Source: Brevundimonas sp.
GTDB lineage: Bacteria; Pseudomonadota; Alphaproteobacteria; Caulobacterales; Caulobacteraceae
Assembly: GCF_019636155.1 (NCBI RefSeq)
Contig: NZ_JAHBYB010000005.1
Coordinates: forward strand, 62,001-126,000
DNA: 64,000 bases
Direction of reading: 5' to 3'
A program made the translations under genes and the position numbers. Shown here one piece after another: positions 1 through 10,008 of the stretch (its first letter is position 1; each line of letters starts with the position of its first letter). A model generated the notes under the pieces. It searched no databases and had not been told where the DNA came from. It worked only from the letters and a program-made list of their open reading frames with translations.

Positions 1-1
1 C

Positions 2-862
2 GCCGCGACCCCGGACTTCCTCGCCTCCAAGCCAAACCGCCGCTGGGCAGTCGAGTGCAAGCGCCTCGATCGATCGACTTATGCCGTCAACGAGGTGGCG
101 CAAGGAGGCCGCCTGGCGAACCCTGTTCATGACCTCCTTCGCCAGGCGGGGCCGTCACTCGTCCTGGAGGCGGTCTACAACGTCGAGCTACAGGATGTGC
201 CGGACGGCTATCTGGTCGAGCGCGTGCGTGAGGCTCTGGCGGCCAACCGGGGCGGCTGGGCAGACGCAACAGCGATCGGGCGGCTTCGCCCTCCCGATGC
301 GGCGGGACTGCTGCAGGTCATGGCGCACGACGACATCTATTACGGCTCCCGACGCATGATCCAACTCACGGCGGGCGTGCTGCAGGCGGAGTGGGACTAC
401 AGTTTCTCGGGTCAGTGGACGCCCGCGGAGGGGCGACCGTTCTATGCGACGGATCTGCACCACGCGAGCGTGATCGGGTGGACTTGTCGGGCCCCCCGCG
501 CTTTGGAGATGAAGTCAGGTCACTTCCGTCGGACGCTCGTCCGCGCGGAGCGTCAGCTTCCTGCCGATCGCCCCGGGGTGGTCCACATCGGAATTGAAGC
601 GACGGGAGAGGGGCAGGTCGATCGGGGACGCTACATGGCCAATCTGATCGAGACGTGGGTTTACCGACCGGCGAACCGGCGGTTCAGGTGGGCCAACGTC
701 AACTATTTCCGATCGGAGGTCTCGCTGGAGCGGGACACCAACTGGGACTTCGACGAAACCTTCGCTCCGCTGAAGATCGGGCGACATACGACGCCGCAAC
801 CGGTGCCTCTTCAGGCCTTGGTCGCAACCGACGGCCCCGTTCAGCCCGGCGCTTTCTTCTGA
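2..862 (+). CDS. Hypothetical protein, 5' end outside window
   Basis: The reading frame is open from the first bases of the window to a TGA at 860-862, so the start codon lies upstream and only the last 286 residues are visible. Near the visible N-terminus there is a WAVECKRLD stretch, which resembles the E-x-K half of a PD-(D/E)XK nuclease motif; the preceding Asp would lie at or before the window edge, so this is only a hint. The rest is a soluble mixed alpha/beta-looking protein with no signal peptide or membrane segment. It is followed after about 95 bases by an MNT-HEPN gene on the same strand, in a region rich in defence-type genes. No family is recognised. Confidence 0.6.
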   Translation, partial: AATPDFLASKPNRRWAVECKRLDRSTYAVNEVAQGGRLANPVHDLLRQAGPSLVLEAVYNVELQDVPDGYLVERVREALAANRGGWADATAIGRLRPPDAAGLLQVMAHDDIYYGSRRMIQLTAGVLQAEWDYSFSGQWTPAEGRPFYATDLHHASVIGWTCRAPRALEMKSGHFRRTLVRAERQLPADRPGVVHIGIEATGEGQVDRGRYMANLIETWVYRPANRRFRWANVNYFRSEVSLERDTNWDFDETFAPLKIGRHTTPQPVPLQALVATDGPVQPGAFF

Positions 863-956
863 GCGCGTCCCTCTGTCAGCGCTCATGCCGGCATCGTTCA
901 TTCCGAAAGCCGAAATCTGTCGATCATACGCACAGTTTCCGGCTAGACTCGTGTCG

Positions 957-1868
957 ATGAAATCAACCCTCGACCACCTCCCTGAACGGCAGCAGCAAGA
1001 GCTCGCGCACATCCGCTCGACCCTGCTGACGGAGTTCGAGGCGGCGCTCCGGAAAGGCGCGGGCGGCACGTCGGATTGGCGCAAGGGCGGCAAGGTCCTC
1101 AAGATCATTCTGTTCGGCAGCTACGCCCGCACCGACTGGGTGGACGAGCCGGACAACGGCTATCTGTCGGACTTCGACCTGCTGGTCATCGTCAGCCATC
1201 CCAAGCTGACGGACATCGCCGACTACTGGTGGGAGGCCGAGAACAAAATTTTGCACGACCCGTCCGTCGGCCGGATCGTCAACATCATCGTCCACGACCT
1301 CGCCGAGGTGAACCGGGCCATCGGACGCGGTGAGTACTTCTGGACCGATATCGTTCGTGACGGCGTCGTACTTTACGAACTGCCGGGTCATCCGCTGGCG
1401 GTTCCGAAACCGATGACGGCCAGTGACGCCGTTGAAATGGCAGAGCGCTATCTTGCTCACTGGCTGCCGAGGATCGACAGCATGCTTGCAGCTGCAGAGT
1501 TTCATGTGCGGCGAGACGAACGGTGCGACGCGGCGTTCTCGCTGCACCAAGCGGTCGAGAGGGCCTACGCGTGTTTCCTGCTCGTCCACACCTTCTACTT
1601 TCCCCGCTCACACAACATCAAATTCCTTCGATCCCTCGCTGAGGATGTCGACAAGCGTCTGGTCGAAGCGTGGCCGCGTGAGCAGCGTGCCGACCGTCGG
1701 CGCTTCGAGACGTTGAAGCGCGCCTATGTCGAAGCGCGTTACTCCGATCAGTACGACGTCAGCCCAGAAGACCTCGAAATGCTCGCGACGTCGGCACGCC
1801 GGCTAACCGACATCGTCGCCAGCGTCTGCCGTGAACGTATCGATCATCTGCGCGGCGCGGCGGGGTGA
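957..1868 (+). CDS. MNT nucleotidyltransferase-HEPN fusion protein
   Basis: This 303-residue protein joins two domains that usually form a toxin-antitoxin pair. The N-terminal half carries a minimal nucleotidyltransferase signature, GSYAR at residues 54-58 and SDFDLLV at 71-77. The C-terminal half looks like a PF05168-type HEPN domain (LHQAVERAYACFLL and HNIKFLRSL segments, then ETLKRAYVEARYSDQY). The usual catalytic R-x4-H of toxic HEPN RNases is not visible, so it may be non-nucleolytic or regulated by the fused MNT domain. The ATG at 957 is chosen because the frame upstream of it codes for unlikely sequence; a start at 885 is possible. By family, MNT domains can AMPylate partner HEPN toxins; that activity here is inference. 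Confidence 0.8.
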   Translation: MKSTLDHLPERQQQELAHIRSTLLTEFEAALRKGAGGTSDWRKGGKVLKIILFGSYARTDWVDEPDNGYLSDFDLLVIVSHPKLTDIADYWWEAENKILHDPSVGRIVNIIVHDLAEVNRAIGRGEYFWTDIVRDGVVLYELPGHPLAVPKPMTASDAVEMAERYLAHWLPRIDSMLAAAEFHVRRDERCDAAFSLHQAVERAYACFLLVHTFYFPRSHNIKFLRSLAEDVDKRLVEAWPREQRADRRRFETLKRAYVEARYSDQYDVSPEDLEMLATSARRLTDIVASVCRERIDHLRGAAG

Positions 1869-1886
1869 CATCGCCGCGGCGGGATC

Positions 1887-4800
1887 TCAGTGCCAGCTCC
1901 GCTCCTCGACCTCGTCGTCTTCGCGCTTCGCCCGACCGTCGTAGATATCGGCGATGTGATTCAGTAGCCGGGCGGTGACGGGGTATTCTGACGCCATCGC
2001 CTTCGCATGGTCTCTGTAGCGACCAGACAGCGTCCGCTCCTTGCGGCCTCCTTCCCTCAGATCCCGCGTGATCACGCCCCGTGACGAGTACGCCCCCGAG
2101 ACGAATGCGTCCTCGAGCGTCTCCGATCCTGCGCTCTCGAGAACCTCGCGAATGGCGACGGGAGGCCAAACCTCGCCTGGCGGTTTTGCGCTCATCCCGA
2201 GGATGCGGCCGATCCGGAGGTCAGCCGGCAGGCTGCGTCCCAGCTCCGACGCGCGGCGGCGCACTTCCGTGACCCACCGCTCAAGTTCGGCGCCGTCGAT
2301 CCGCCCCTTGTCATCTGCGCCCGGGATGCGGTTCCAGGCTTCCAGCACATCGTAGCCGTGCCGGGCCATGGCGGCCCGCTGCTCCGGCGTTGCGGGTGCG
2401 CCGGGGAGGTCTTCGTCTGCGCCGCCGTCGTCGTCCTCTCGCAGGAAGGCCATGGTTAGCACCTGGAGGAAGAAATCCGGGCTCCGGGCTAGTTCGCGAT
2501 GGAGCACGGGGCTGGGTCGCTCGGAGTACCGCAGCATGCGGAAGTAGGACCACTCGAGGAGGACCACGACGTCGTCCCCCACGTCCGGATGGGCTTCGAG
2601 GTGGGCGAGGATGCGCGTCAGATAGTGAAGCCGCATCACGGGCTCGTTGGTGTCTTCGCTCGCCTCATGCACGGTCTTCAGCGCGAGGTGGAGCGTTTCG
2701 ACGATCAGCTTCGGGTCCAGATCGACTTCAAGGCGGCTCCCGATCAACTGGAGAGAGGCCGGGGCGCGATCGGCGGCGTTGAAGCGCCGGATCGCATGTT
2801 CGGTCTCCTCCTTGTTCTCGGCCACCGCCCACCCCGCGAGATTCCGCCAGTAGCGATCCTCGAACGAGGGGCCATAGGTCTCGACAGCCGACCACGTCTC
2901 GGGGGCTGCTGGGAGGAAGTGGAGCAGGCGTCCGACCGCCCGTTCGTCCAGTTGGGGGCCAGGAGCCAGCAGCAGGCCGTTGACGAAATCGGCGCCGCCT
3001 TCCTTCGCGCGCAATAGGCCGATCACTTCGGCGGCGGCCGTCCAGAGGGGACCGTCATCCGACGCCAGTCCGCGTTCAATGAAGTCTGACCGCCAGGACG
3101 CTGCAGCGGAGGACTGCGCAACCGCCTCTCCCACCCAGCGGGGCTGATCGCATCGGTCGAGGAGGGCCAAGGCGCCTTCGATGCCGTGCACCTCGACGAT
3201 CTCGTCGAAGGCCTTGGCGCGGGCGGCGGTCGCTTCGTCCAGCGACTGACGCCACTCGCGCACGGATCCCATCCAGCCGGTGCCATTGGAAAACAGCCAG
3301 GCATGCCTCCAGAGGACATCCTCGGGTTCGAACTGCTCGAGGGCGGTCTGGAACACCGTCAGTTCATCCGCCGGGATCGACCAGTCCGCGTCCTGGAATT
3401 CCAGGTGGCGAGCCAGGACCTTCCGAAGGGCCGTGCGCGTGAAGTCGCGGTCCTCTTCGCCGGTGATCGTCTGCTCCGCCTCCAGCAACTTCTGGCCGAT
3501 CGCAGCCCGAGCGTCGGGCAGAAGGAGCTCCATGGCCTTCAGCAGGGCCTTCCAGCGCTTTGGCCGATTGCCGACATCCTCGATCAGCCGGTCTGAGACC
3601 TCTACGACGCAGTCGTGGACGACCGTCTCAGGCGACGCCTCGCGGTCGGTTGGCGCGGCCTTGCGCCAATGCGGAGACGACGTCGGCATCGTGATCGCGT
3701 GCGAGCGCGGCAGGAGTGAGATCATGAGATCCCAGGCGATGTCTCCATGTCGTTTGCGCAGGCCGTCGATGACGGCCAGCCGCTGTTTCAGCGTCGCGTG
3801 GGTTTGAGGAGACCACGACAGGAAGATCGTGGTGAGCACCTGCTTCGGACGGGCGACGTTCTTGCCGCCCCCATCCAGTGCATCGAGCCGCGCCAGGACG
3901 TCGGAGACGCGAGGCAGAAGAGCCGGATCCCAGGCCAGTCTTTCCAGGGCCCACATCAGCTGTGGGAGCCGCGTGACGGTGTGGGTAGAGGCCTCCGGCT
4001 CGAAGAAGGCAATCAGCGGGCTGGGCGTCTGTCCGAGCGCACGTTCGATGCCGCCGAGGAAGGCCGAAGGCGCGACCTCCGCCATCTTCGGCAGGACGGG
4101 TCCAAGCGACCACCAGATCGCCTCCGTTGCACCGTCAAGGATGGTCGTCAGGGTCCTGGCGACTTTCGCCTCGACGCCGTCCACCAGACCCGCCCGGTCG
4201 CCATACAGCGACAGAAGCGCCATCGTTTCCGTCATCGACTGTTTCAGGAGCGCCGAGAAGCGCGGATGGATGTTCCGAACGTTCGCTAGCCAGCGGTCGT
4301 CCGGCGCCATGTCCCAGGTCGGATCAATCTCGGCGCAGACTTCGCAATAGACGGACAGGAAGCGGTCGATGTCCTGAGGCGTCAGACCGTGCGCGAGGAG
4401 GGCCCAGGCGTCGCGAGGCGATTTCAGTCGCCACGCGTCCTCGCGCTTTCGCAGAGGTCCATCCAGGACGGTGGCGTACGGCCCGAGCGCTCTGACGGCC
4501 TCCTCGTACGGGATGCCGGCCAATTGTTCGATGACGGCCTTGTCGCCGTCCAGCGTCTCGAGCCATCCGCCGGCGAGAAGCGCAGTGAGCATCGGACGAG
4601 GCGGCTGCGGGATCGACCAGGATGGACGACTGCCCGGAGCCGCAGGCATGAGACGGCGAAGGACGGCGAGGCTGCGGCCGGCGTCGAGAGAAAGATTCTG
4701 CGCCTGGCCGTACTCGAGGCCCATCCGCACGAGCACTTGATGCAACTGGCTCCGGGTTGGCTTCGCCAGCCGTCGCGCTGAGTCCGGCGCCTCCGAGTTC

Positions 4801-5939
4801 GAACCCAGGGCGACGTAGATGTGATGGCCCTTTCGAGAGAGCCTCTGAGCGACGCCGGCTTCCGTCTCGTTCAGGATGAGAATGAGCGGCGTCAGCCCGT
4901 CGGCAAGACCCGCCGCCGCTGCGGATGTCTCCGGCGCCAAGACGCGGGCTTCCATGGCGCGGTAGTACCGATCAGGCAACATCTCGATCGTCGCATGGAA
5001 AAAGGCCGCCGCCTCTTCGACGGACTCGGCCTGAACAAACAGCGGCTCTGAGGCGGGATCCGATAGCCACCGCAGGACGACCGCCGCATCCTCGTCGCGT
5101 CCGATGCGGGTCAGCTCTCCGCTCAATGGAACCTGGGTCGCGTCCGACCAATCCGCCCAGAGATCCGCAAGTGACTTCAGACCTGCCGGGCGCTTGCCGA
5201 GGCGGACGGCGAGCCACTGGCCGACGCCGGGGTGACATTCGATCCAGTCCACCAGATCGTCGGCGTCATAGGCCAGGACGTCCTTCCAGATGCGCTTGGC
5301 GCGCTGCGCCTTGGCCCAGACATCCTTCTGCTTTCCCCAACGACGGGGCGTCACAAAGATGAAGGTCGTATTCGCCGGCTCGAGGTCGCCGTAGTCTGTC
5401 GTCCGGGCCCTTATATCTCCATCGGCTTTTGACTTCTTCTTCTGGTCGGTCCCGGTTTCCCAACCCGACTGGCCATCCGGAATTCTGACCGACGCGCCGA
5501 CAACGCGGACCTCGCCGTCCCAGCCATGTTGAGCGACGCTGTCGCCGGAAGGGAACCGAACGCTGGCGGCGACCCCGCGCTCGGCGCGGATCAATCGGCT
5601 CAGAAGCTCGGGCATGCCAGCCTGGCCGTCGCGGCTGTCGGCCCAGACGACAAGGTCGGAAGCCTCGATCAAGCGAGTCGAGTTACCGCCGGAGAATGGG
5701 GCCGGCGCAGCGGGATCTTCGGTGAGGCGAAGGCCCTGATCGTCGTTCCAGACGCCGGCGTCCTCGATCGCCGCAGTCATGGCCTCGACGGCGGTAGAGC
5801 TGACCTCGCGCCAATCAAGCTCGAAGTCAGCGACCTCACTCGGGTGAATATTTGCCGCCTTGGCCAGATCGGCTTGCGACCACGCCAGCAAGGCGCGGGC
5901 GGCGACCATGTCCTTCGCGCTGAAACCTGGCTGCGTCAT
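1887..5939 (-). CDS. Giant HTH-containing protein (1350 aa), putative defence protein
   Basis: A 1350-residue protein with a small XRE-type helix-turn-helix at about residues 8-45 ([20 protein letters not shown]). Next come a segment that may be nuclease-like or sensory ([20 protein letters not shown], then [11 protein letters not shown] and [12 protein letters not shown]) and a very long alpha-helical region without clear catalytic motifs. The segment around [19 protein letters not shown] sits where STAND-type proteins carry a P-loop, but no intact Walker A is seen. The ATG at 5939 has a GGGGAGGG ribosome-binding stretch upstream; the longer TTG/ATG alternatives run toward the divergent gene. 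It is transcribed divergently from the 6038 operon. Its size, neighbours and layout suggest a defence or sensor role, but no function is established. Confidence 0.6.
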   Translation of the reverse strand: MTQPGFSAKDMVAARALLAWSQADLAKAANIHPSEVADFELDWREVSSTAVEAMTAAIEDAGVWNDDQGLRLTEDPAAPAPFSGGNSTRLIEASDLVVWADSRDGQAGMPELLSRLIRAERGVAASVRFPSGDSVAQHGWDGEVRVVGASVRIPDGQSGWETGTDQKKKSKADGDIRARTTDYGDLEPANTTFIFVTPRRWGKQKDVWAKAQRAKRIWKDVLAYDADDLVDWIECHPGVGQWLAVRLGKRPAGLKSLADLWADWSDATQVPLSGELTRIGRDEDAAVVLRWLSDPASEPLFVQAESVEEAAAFFHATIEMLPDRYYRAMEARVLAPETSAAAAGLADGLTPLILILNETEAGVAQRLSRKGHHIYVALGSNSEAPDSARRLAKPTRSQLHQVLVRMGLEYGQAQNLSLDAGRSLAVLRRLMPAAPGSRPSWSIPQPPRPMLTALLAGGWLETLDGDKAVIEQLAGIPYEEAVRALGPYATVLDGPLRKREDAWRLKSPRDAWALLAHGLTPQDIDRFLSVYCEVCAEIDPTWDMAPDDRWLANVRNIHPRFSALLKQSMTETMALLSLYGDRAGLVDGVEAKVARTLTTILDGATEAIWWSLGPVLPKMAEVAPSAFLGGIERALGQTPSPLIAFFEPEASTHTVTRLPQLMWALERLAWDPALLPRVSDVLARLDALDGGGKNVARPKQVLTTIFLSWSPQTHATLKQRLAVIDGLRKRHGDIAWDLMISLLPRSHAITMPTSSPHWRKAAPTDREASPETVVHDCVVEVSDRLIEDVGNRPKRWKALLKAMELLLPDARAAIGQKLLEAEQTITGEEDRDFTRTALRKVLARHLEFQDADWSIPADELTVFQTALEQFEPEDVLWRHAWLFSNGTGWMGSVREWRQSLDEATAARAKAFDEIVEVHGIEGALALLDRCDQPRWVGEAVAQSSAAASWRSDFIERGLASDDGPLWTAAAEVIGLLRAKEGGADFVNGLLLAPGPQLDERAVGRLLHFLPAAPETWSAVETYGPSFEDRYWRNLAGWAVAENKEETEHAIRRFNAADRAPASLQLIGSRLEVDLDPKLIVETLHLALKTVHEASEDTNEPVMRLHYLTRILAHLEAHPDVGDDVVVLLEWSYFRMLRYSERPSPVLHRELARSPDFFLQVLTMAFLREDDDGGADEDLPGAPATPEQRAAMARHGYDVLEAWNRIPGADDKGRIDGAELERWVTEVRRRASELGRSLPADLRIGRILGMSAKPPGEVWPPVAIREVLESAGSETLEDAFVSGAYSSRGVITRDLREGGRKERTLSGRYRDHAKAMASEYPVTARLLNHIADIYDGRAKREDDEVEERSWH

Positions 5940-6037
5940 CCCGTTGGATATTCCCTCCCCGTGCGCCTTGGGCGCAAATCCTAGGTAGGGAGAGACGCGC
6001 CTTGCCTTCAAGGCGGGACGACCGTGTTATCCGCAGC

Positions 6038-6865
6038 ATGACGACTTTCAACGAAACAGGTTTTCTCTCGACGGCGATCTCGGACCGCATCCAAGCCCGG
6101 CGCAACAGCAACGCCCTCCCGTTCGAACTCGTCGAAGCCCTCAACACCTGCCTTCAGAAAGCCGCCACTACGGCCTGCGAAAGCGTGCGGGGCATGCCGT
6201 TCGATCGCGAACCTATGGCCCTGCTTCTCCTGCATCGGTCCTGCGCCCTGTTGCAGGGCGCGGTGCTAATGGCGGAGCGCGGAATGGATGTTGAGGCTCG
6301 TACGCTGGCGCGCGGACTGCTGGAGAACACCCTGCTGATGGCCGCGCTTCACGACAATCCGGACAAGGCGCGCGCGGTCATGATCGAGGATGCCGCCGCC
6401 GCCAAGAAGGGGCAGGCGAAAACGATCCTCCGCAGCGGCATGTCCGCGGACGCCGCGATGCTTCAGGAGGTCGTGGACAACATCGGATCCGTGTCGAGCC
6501 TGAACATCTCGAAGCTTTCGGAGCTCGGTCCGCTGAAGCATCTGTACCTCCTCTACCGCGTGATGTCGGACGATGCGGTTCACCCCTCCGGCAAGTCCCT
6601 GCAGCGGCACATGAGGATGGCTGACGACGGTCAGAGCTGGAACGGCTATCTGGTCGGTCCCGAGGATCCCCAGCGGATCGCCGACACACTCGATCGCATC
6701 CTGATGATCGGGATCGCCCTGGGCGTCGCCTTCACGCAGATCGTCGGCGATGAGGAGAGCAACACGCGCCTTGGCGAGATCTCCGCTGACTACGGACCTT
6801 TCAGGGCTTCACAGGATGCGGCTGCCGAAGTGCGCATCGCACGCAAGCGCGAGACGATCGGATGA
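6038..6865 (+). CDS. DUF5677-like helical protein
   Basis: A 275-residue, largely helical protein. The segment around residues 75-100, with a RTLARGLLENTLLMAALHD core, followed later by AVHPSGKSL, resembles DUF5677-type proteins often found in defence islands and thought to be HEPN-like. It has no membrane segment. The ATG at 6038 (MTTFNETG) is preferred over one at 6002, which would extend into the divergent promoter region. Its stop overlaps the start of the next gene (ATGA), and that gene overlaps the third in the same way, so the three are probably one operon whose products act together. Biochemical function is unknown. Confidence 0.6.
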   Translation: MTTFNETGFLSTAISDRIQARRNSNALPFELVEALNTCLQKAATTACESVRGMPFDREPMALLLLHRSCALLQGAVLMAERGMDVEARTLARGLLENTLLMAALHDNPDKARAVMIEDAAAAKKGQAKTILRSGMSADAAMLQEVVDNIGSVSSLNISKLSELGPLKHLYLLYRVMSDDAVHPSGKSLQRHMRMADDGQSWNGYLVGPEDPQRIADTLDRILMIGIALGVAFTQIVGDEESNTRLGEISADYGPFRASQDAAAEVRIARKRETIG

Positions 6866-7383
6866 AGGGTCTTACCTCGTCTGACGTGATCGCCATCGCG
6901 ACCGGTCTCGTCTCCCTCGCCGCCTTTGTCGTCGCGATGCTGAGCTGGATCACGGCGCACCGCGCTCAGCGACTGGCGGAGCGGCAGGAAGCCCGTCGCG
7001 CGCCCCGGCTGGATCTTCGCCTCATCAACTCCAAGGTTGCCGACATCGAAGGGAAGCGAACGTTCGTCATCCATCTCCAGATCGCCAACCCAACCGACAC
7101 AGCCAACAGCGTCGCGGCGCTCGAACTGTGCATCCGGCACCGCCGCGAGATTCCGTTGACCTTGTTGGCACCGGCGGTCCCCAATGCCGACGAGAGCATC
7201 CCGGTGCTCCAGATGCCGTTGCGCATTGACGCCCATCACACCGTCGAAGGTTGGGTGCGTTTTGCGGTCGCCGCCGACCTTCTGAAGGGTTCGACCATCG
7301 AAGGGTACGAGTTGGTCGCGACTGATACGCACCAGGAGAAGACGACGCTCGAAACCCAAGTGCTAAGCTGGAGCCTCCGATGA
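6862..7383 (+). CDS. Small membrane-anchored hypothetical protein
   Basis: A 173-residue protein with one N-terminal transmembrane helix (about residues 8-31, AIATGLVSLAAFVVAMLSWI), a short basic linker (HRAQRLAERQEARRAPR) and a soluble C-terminal domain that looks beta-rich (VIHLQIANPTDTANS and VEGWVRFAV). This layout, a single helix plus an immunoglobulin-like or C2-like soluble domain, is common in small proteins of unknown function. It overlaps the genes on both sides by 4 bases, so it is translationally coupled in the 6038-7970 operon. No family name is recognised; the membrane anchor may place the operon's products at the inner membrane. Confidence 0.55.
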   Translation: MKGLTSSDVIAIATGLVSLAAFVVAMLSWITAHRAQRLAERQEARRAPRLDLRLINSKVADIEGKRTFVIHLQIANPTDTANSVAALELCIRHRREIPLTLLAPAVPNADESIPVLQMPLRIDAHHTVEGWVRFAVAADLLKGSTIEGYELVATDTHQEKTTLETQVLSWSLR

Positions 7384-7970
7384 TGGGAGCGTTCCGCAAA
7401 GCGATGATCGCCTTGAACCATAGTCATGAAAAGCTGATTGCGCCGATCGTCGCTGACGGATCGATAGCCACCGTGGGGGTCGGCGATGGTCGGATGTTTC
7501 CCCTGGTTATCCTCGACACCACAGAGCGCCCCGATATCGACGCGGTGATCGCAGCTCACGACCATGGGCCGCCGGGCGACGTCCGGGTCCAGTGGGGCAG
7601 GCTCCCGCACCGTGAGGAGACGGTGACCCTCATTCTGACCCTTCTTCGACCAGTAGAAGCGGTGGTGATGGTGGAGTTCGATCTAAACAAGAACCATGGG
7701 GTCATCGTTGAGCAGATCCTCCAGAACCGCGGTCTCTACGTGCAACCGGGTAGGCCGGGGGATCGTCTCAAGGATGATCCGCAGCGGCCGAAGATCATCG
7801 TCGAGGTGGCGGACACCGGTTTCAAGGCGACCTGGGACAGGCTGTTCCTCGCCCATACCGCTCTCATGCTGCGCCGAAGGGGAATGGGGCGGGGCGAGGC
7901 CAAGCGAGCGGCAAAGGAGGTGACCGGGACGATCAGGAAGATCGCATCGACGCGACCTTTCACCGCCTGA
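7380..7970 (+). CDS. Hypothetical protein, third gene of coupled operon
   Basis: A 196-residue soluble protein, starting at an ATG that overlaps the stop of the preceding gene. It has an N-terminal alpha/beta part (FPLVILDTTERPDIDAVI, VRVQWGRLP, VTLILTLLRPVEAVVMVEFD) and a basic helical C-terminus (RRRGMGRGEAKRAAKEV). No catalytic motif is recognised. Tight coupling to the membrane-anchored protein and the DUF5677-like protein suggests a three-component system of unknown function, possibly defensive given the neighbours on both sides. Confidence 0.55.
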   Translation: MMGAFRKAMIALNHSHEKLIAPIVADGSIATVGVGDGRMFPLVILDTTERPDIDAVIAAHDHGPPGDVRVQWGRLPHREETVTLILTLLRPVEAVVMVEFDLNKNHGVIVEQILQNRGLYVQPGRPGDRLKDDPQRPKIIVEVADTGFKATWDRLFLAHTALMLRRRGMGRGEAKRAAKEVTGTIRKIASTRPFTA

Positions 7971-8426
7971 AGACCGCAGTTCTGGATGCCCCGGCCGGGC
8001 GCCAGAATCTGCCGGTCGGCGCCACAGTTTCTCTCCTCCTGCGGTGATCGGCGTCCGGCGCTAGGCTTTAGGATATGAGCTGCCCAATGCAATCGACGCC
8101 ATGGGGACTGAGGGCTGCGGATCGGGGCTCCTAGCCGCACTGCTTGTGTCCCGACAGCGGGGATTTGGTGATCACGGGCCCGTCTCACGCACCGCCGCTT
8201 GCAAACCCCGTCGCCATGATTCAAGCTTTGAGTGCGTCGTCTTCGGGCGGCGCCGAGGCGTGAGAACCTCGCTTGAGACGATCATTCTACATCTTCGCTC
8301 CGCGGCAGCGGTGTGGCTGGCGCGTATGTCCAGGCCTTCGGGCTAAAGGCGTCGGCGCATGCCTCAAGCATGGTCTCAACACCCGGTGCTTCGGCCGGGC
8401 TCGCCTCATCATCTGGAGGCGAGCCC
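7971..8426. other. Intergenic region upstream of lasso cluster
   Basis: About 456 bases between the three-gene operon and the ECF sigma gene. No open frame here has convincing protein character, and no RNA gene or repeat was recognised. It must contain the promoter of the sigma/FecR/receptor/isopeptidase operon. A GGAGG ribosome-binding site at about 8415-8419 belongs to the GTG start at 8427. Confidence 0.4.
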
Positions 8427-8927
8427 GTGTCGGATCGAACTGGAGGTGTGGGAGACAAGGAGGCCGATCACGGCCTTCACGATCTCTATCGCACCTATTC
8501 CGGTTGGCTTACGGCGCGGCTGAGGCGGCGCTTCGGCGACGAGACCGAAGACCTGGTGCAGGAGGCCTGGATCAGGGCCGCACCATACAGTCGCAAGGGC
8601 CTGATCGAACACCCGAAGGCGTTGCTTCTGAAGATCGTCGACAACCTGGTCATCGACCGGGCCAGGCGGCAAGGGCCTGCCCCCCTGGCCTCCAGCGACA
8701 AGCTGGATCCGAATCCGCTGGTGGATCCCGCGTCGCAGATCGACATGGTCCTTCTCAAGCAGATCATTCTGACGATGCCGCCCCGCCTGCGCGACGTGTT
8801 CGTCTTGAGCCGTTTCGCGCATCTGGAGTATCAAGAGATAGGCGAGCGGCTGAACATCCCCGTGACCACGGTCCAATGGCGGATGATCAAGGCGCTCGAG
8901 TACTGCGCAGCCCAGTTGCGGCTGTAG
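8427..8927 (+). CDS. ECF sigma factor, FecI type
   Basis: A 166-residue extracytoplasmic-function sigma factor. Region 2 is seen at about residues 18-80 (HDLYRTYSGWLTARLRRRF, DETEDLVQEAWIRA, KIVDNLVIDRARRQ), and region 4 at about 110-160 (LPPRLRDVF-like MPPRLRDVFVLSRF and YQEIGERLNIPVTTVQWR). The GTG at 8427 is chosen as the start because GGAGG lies 8 bases upstream and the length then fits the family; a start at 8313 would add a low-complexity tail. The FecR gene follows after 3 bases, and an STN-bearing TonB receptor comes next. This is the arrangement of FecI/FecR/FecA signalling, in which an outer-membrane ligand activates the sigma factor. The natural ligand here is presumably the lasso peptide or a molecule it carries. 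Confidence 0.88.
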   Translation: MSDRTGGVGDKEADHGLHDLYRTYSGWLTARLRRRFGDETEDLVQEAWIRAAPYSRKGLIEHPKALLLKIVDNLVIDRARRQGPAPLASSDKLDPNPLVDPASQIDMVLLKQIILTMPPRLRDVFVLSRFAHLEYQEIGERLNIPVTTVQWRMIKALEYCAAQLRL

Positions 8928-8930
8928 CCG

Positions 8931-9926
8931 ATGGGGAACGCCATGAGCGACCCGCAGAGCGCGACGGGCGTTGCGGACCGTGAAGCGGCCGAGTGGCATG
9001 TCCGGCTCGGGGAACGCCCCGTGTCCGCAGACACGCTCCATGCCTTCAAGATTTGGCGCGAGACTGCTGGCAACGCAGAGGCCTATCGCAGGGTCGAGCG
9101 ACTTTGGCGAAGCACGGGATCCCTCTCATCGGATGGCGATATCCAGAACCTGACACAAGCCACGCTGCGGACCTCGCGGTCGGGGACGAAACGCGCCTGG
9201 CCGCGACGCTTCTTCCCGGCCGTTGCGGTCCTCGTCCCCGTGGCTGCCGTGGCTCTGGCGCTGGTCCTCTGGTTGCCCTCGCGAGGCCTTTACGAGACAG
9301 AGATCGGTGGTCAGCGGGTCGTCGCGCTCGACGACGGAACACAGGTCAGGCTGGATACGGACACACGGATACGGGTCCGCTTCGCCTCGGGCGAACGTCG
9401 TATCGTGCTGGAACAGGGCCAAGCGCTGTTCACCGTGGCGCATGACGCCGCGCGGCCTTTCCGCGTGGAAGCCGGCGCGACGGAGGTGACGGCCCTCGGC
9501 ACCGTCTTCGATGTCCGGCGCGAAACCACGGGCGCGCGTGTGACCCTCGTCGAGGGATCGGTCGCGGTCACCGATGTCCAGGCCGAGACCCGCAACTGGC
9601 GGCTGGCGGCGGGACAGCAGGTACAAACCGCAGGCCGTGATCCTGCGCCGGTCGCAGTCGACGCGATCCTCGAGACGAGTTGGACCCAGGGTCACCTCGT
9701 TTTCAAGGGCACGCCGCTTCGCGAAGCCGTCGCCGAGGTCAATCGCTACCTGCCGGACAAGATCGTTCTGGCCGCCGGCCCCGCATCAGAGGTCGCGGTC
9801 AACGGAACCTTCGCCACGGGCGACCGTGACGCCTTCGTGGCGGCCGTCTCGGATCTCTTCGATCTGAGCGCCCAGCCGCAGGCCGACGGCGGCGTTCGCC
9901 TCACCGCGCGATCCGTCGGCGGATAA
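8931..9926 (+). CDS. FecR-type anti-sigma/signal transducer
   Basis: A 331-residue inner-membrane regulator. An N-terminal cytoplasmic domain (DREAAEWHVRL, AFKIWRETAGNAEAYRRVE, typical of DUF4880) binds the sigma factor. One transmembrane helix lies at about residues 95-115 (FFPAVAVLVPVAAVALALVL). The periplasmic FecR domain follows (VVALDDGTQVRLDTDTRIRV, ALGTVFDVRRE, VTLVEGSVAVTD). A C-terminal STN-like domain (GTPLREAVAEVNRYL to the end) is where FecR proteins contact the receptor's signalling domain. The start may be ATG 8931 or ATG 8943. It is coupled to the sigma gene upstream and lies 82 bases before the receptor gene. Confidence 0.88.
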   Translation: MGNAMSDPQSATGVADREAAEWHVRLGERPVSADTLHAFKIWRETAGNAEAYRRVERLWRSTGSLSSDGDIQNLTQATLRTSRSGTKRAWPRRFFPAVAVLVPVAAVALALVLWLPSRGLYETEIGGQRVVALDDGTQVRLDTDTRIRVRFASGERRIVLEQGQALFTVAHDAARPFRVEAGATEVTALGTVFDVRRETTGARVTLVEGSVAVTDVQAETRNWRLAAGQQVQTAGRDPAPVAVDAILETSWTQGHLVFKGTPLREAVAEVNRYLPDKIVLAAGPASEVAVNGTFATGDRDAFVAAVSDLFDLSAQPQADGGVRLTARSVGG

Positions 9927-10008
9927 AAATTTCGGGTCCCCACTCAGATCAGGTGACGCCCCATCGTCTCCTGTTCGACGCGCCCTTGCGTCGGAGGGGA
10001 CTGACCAC

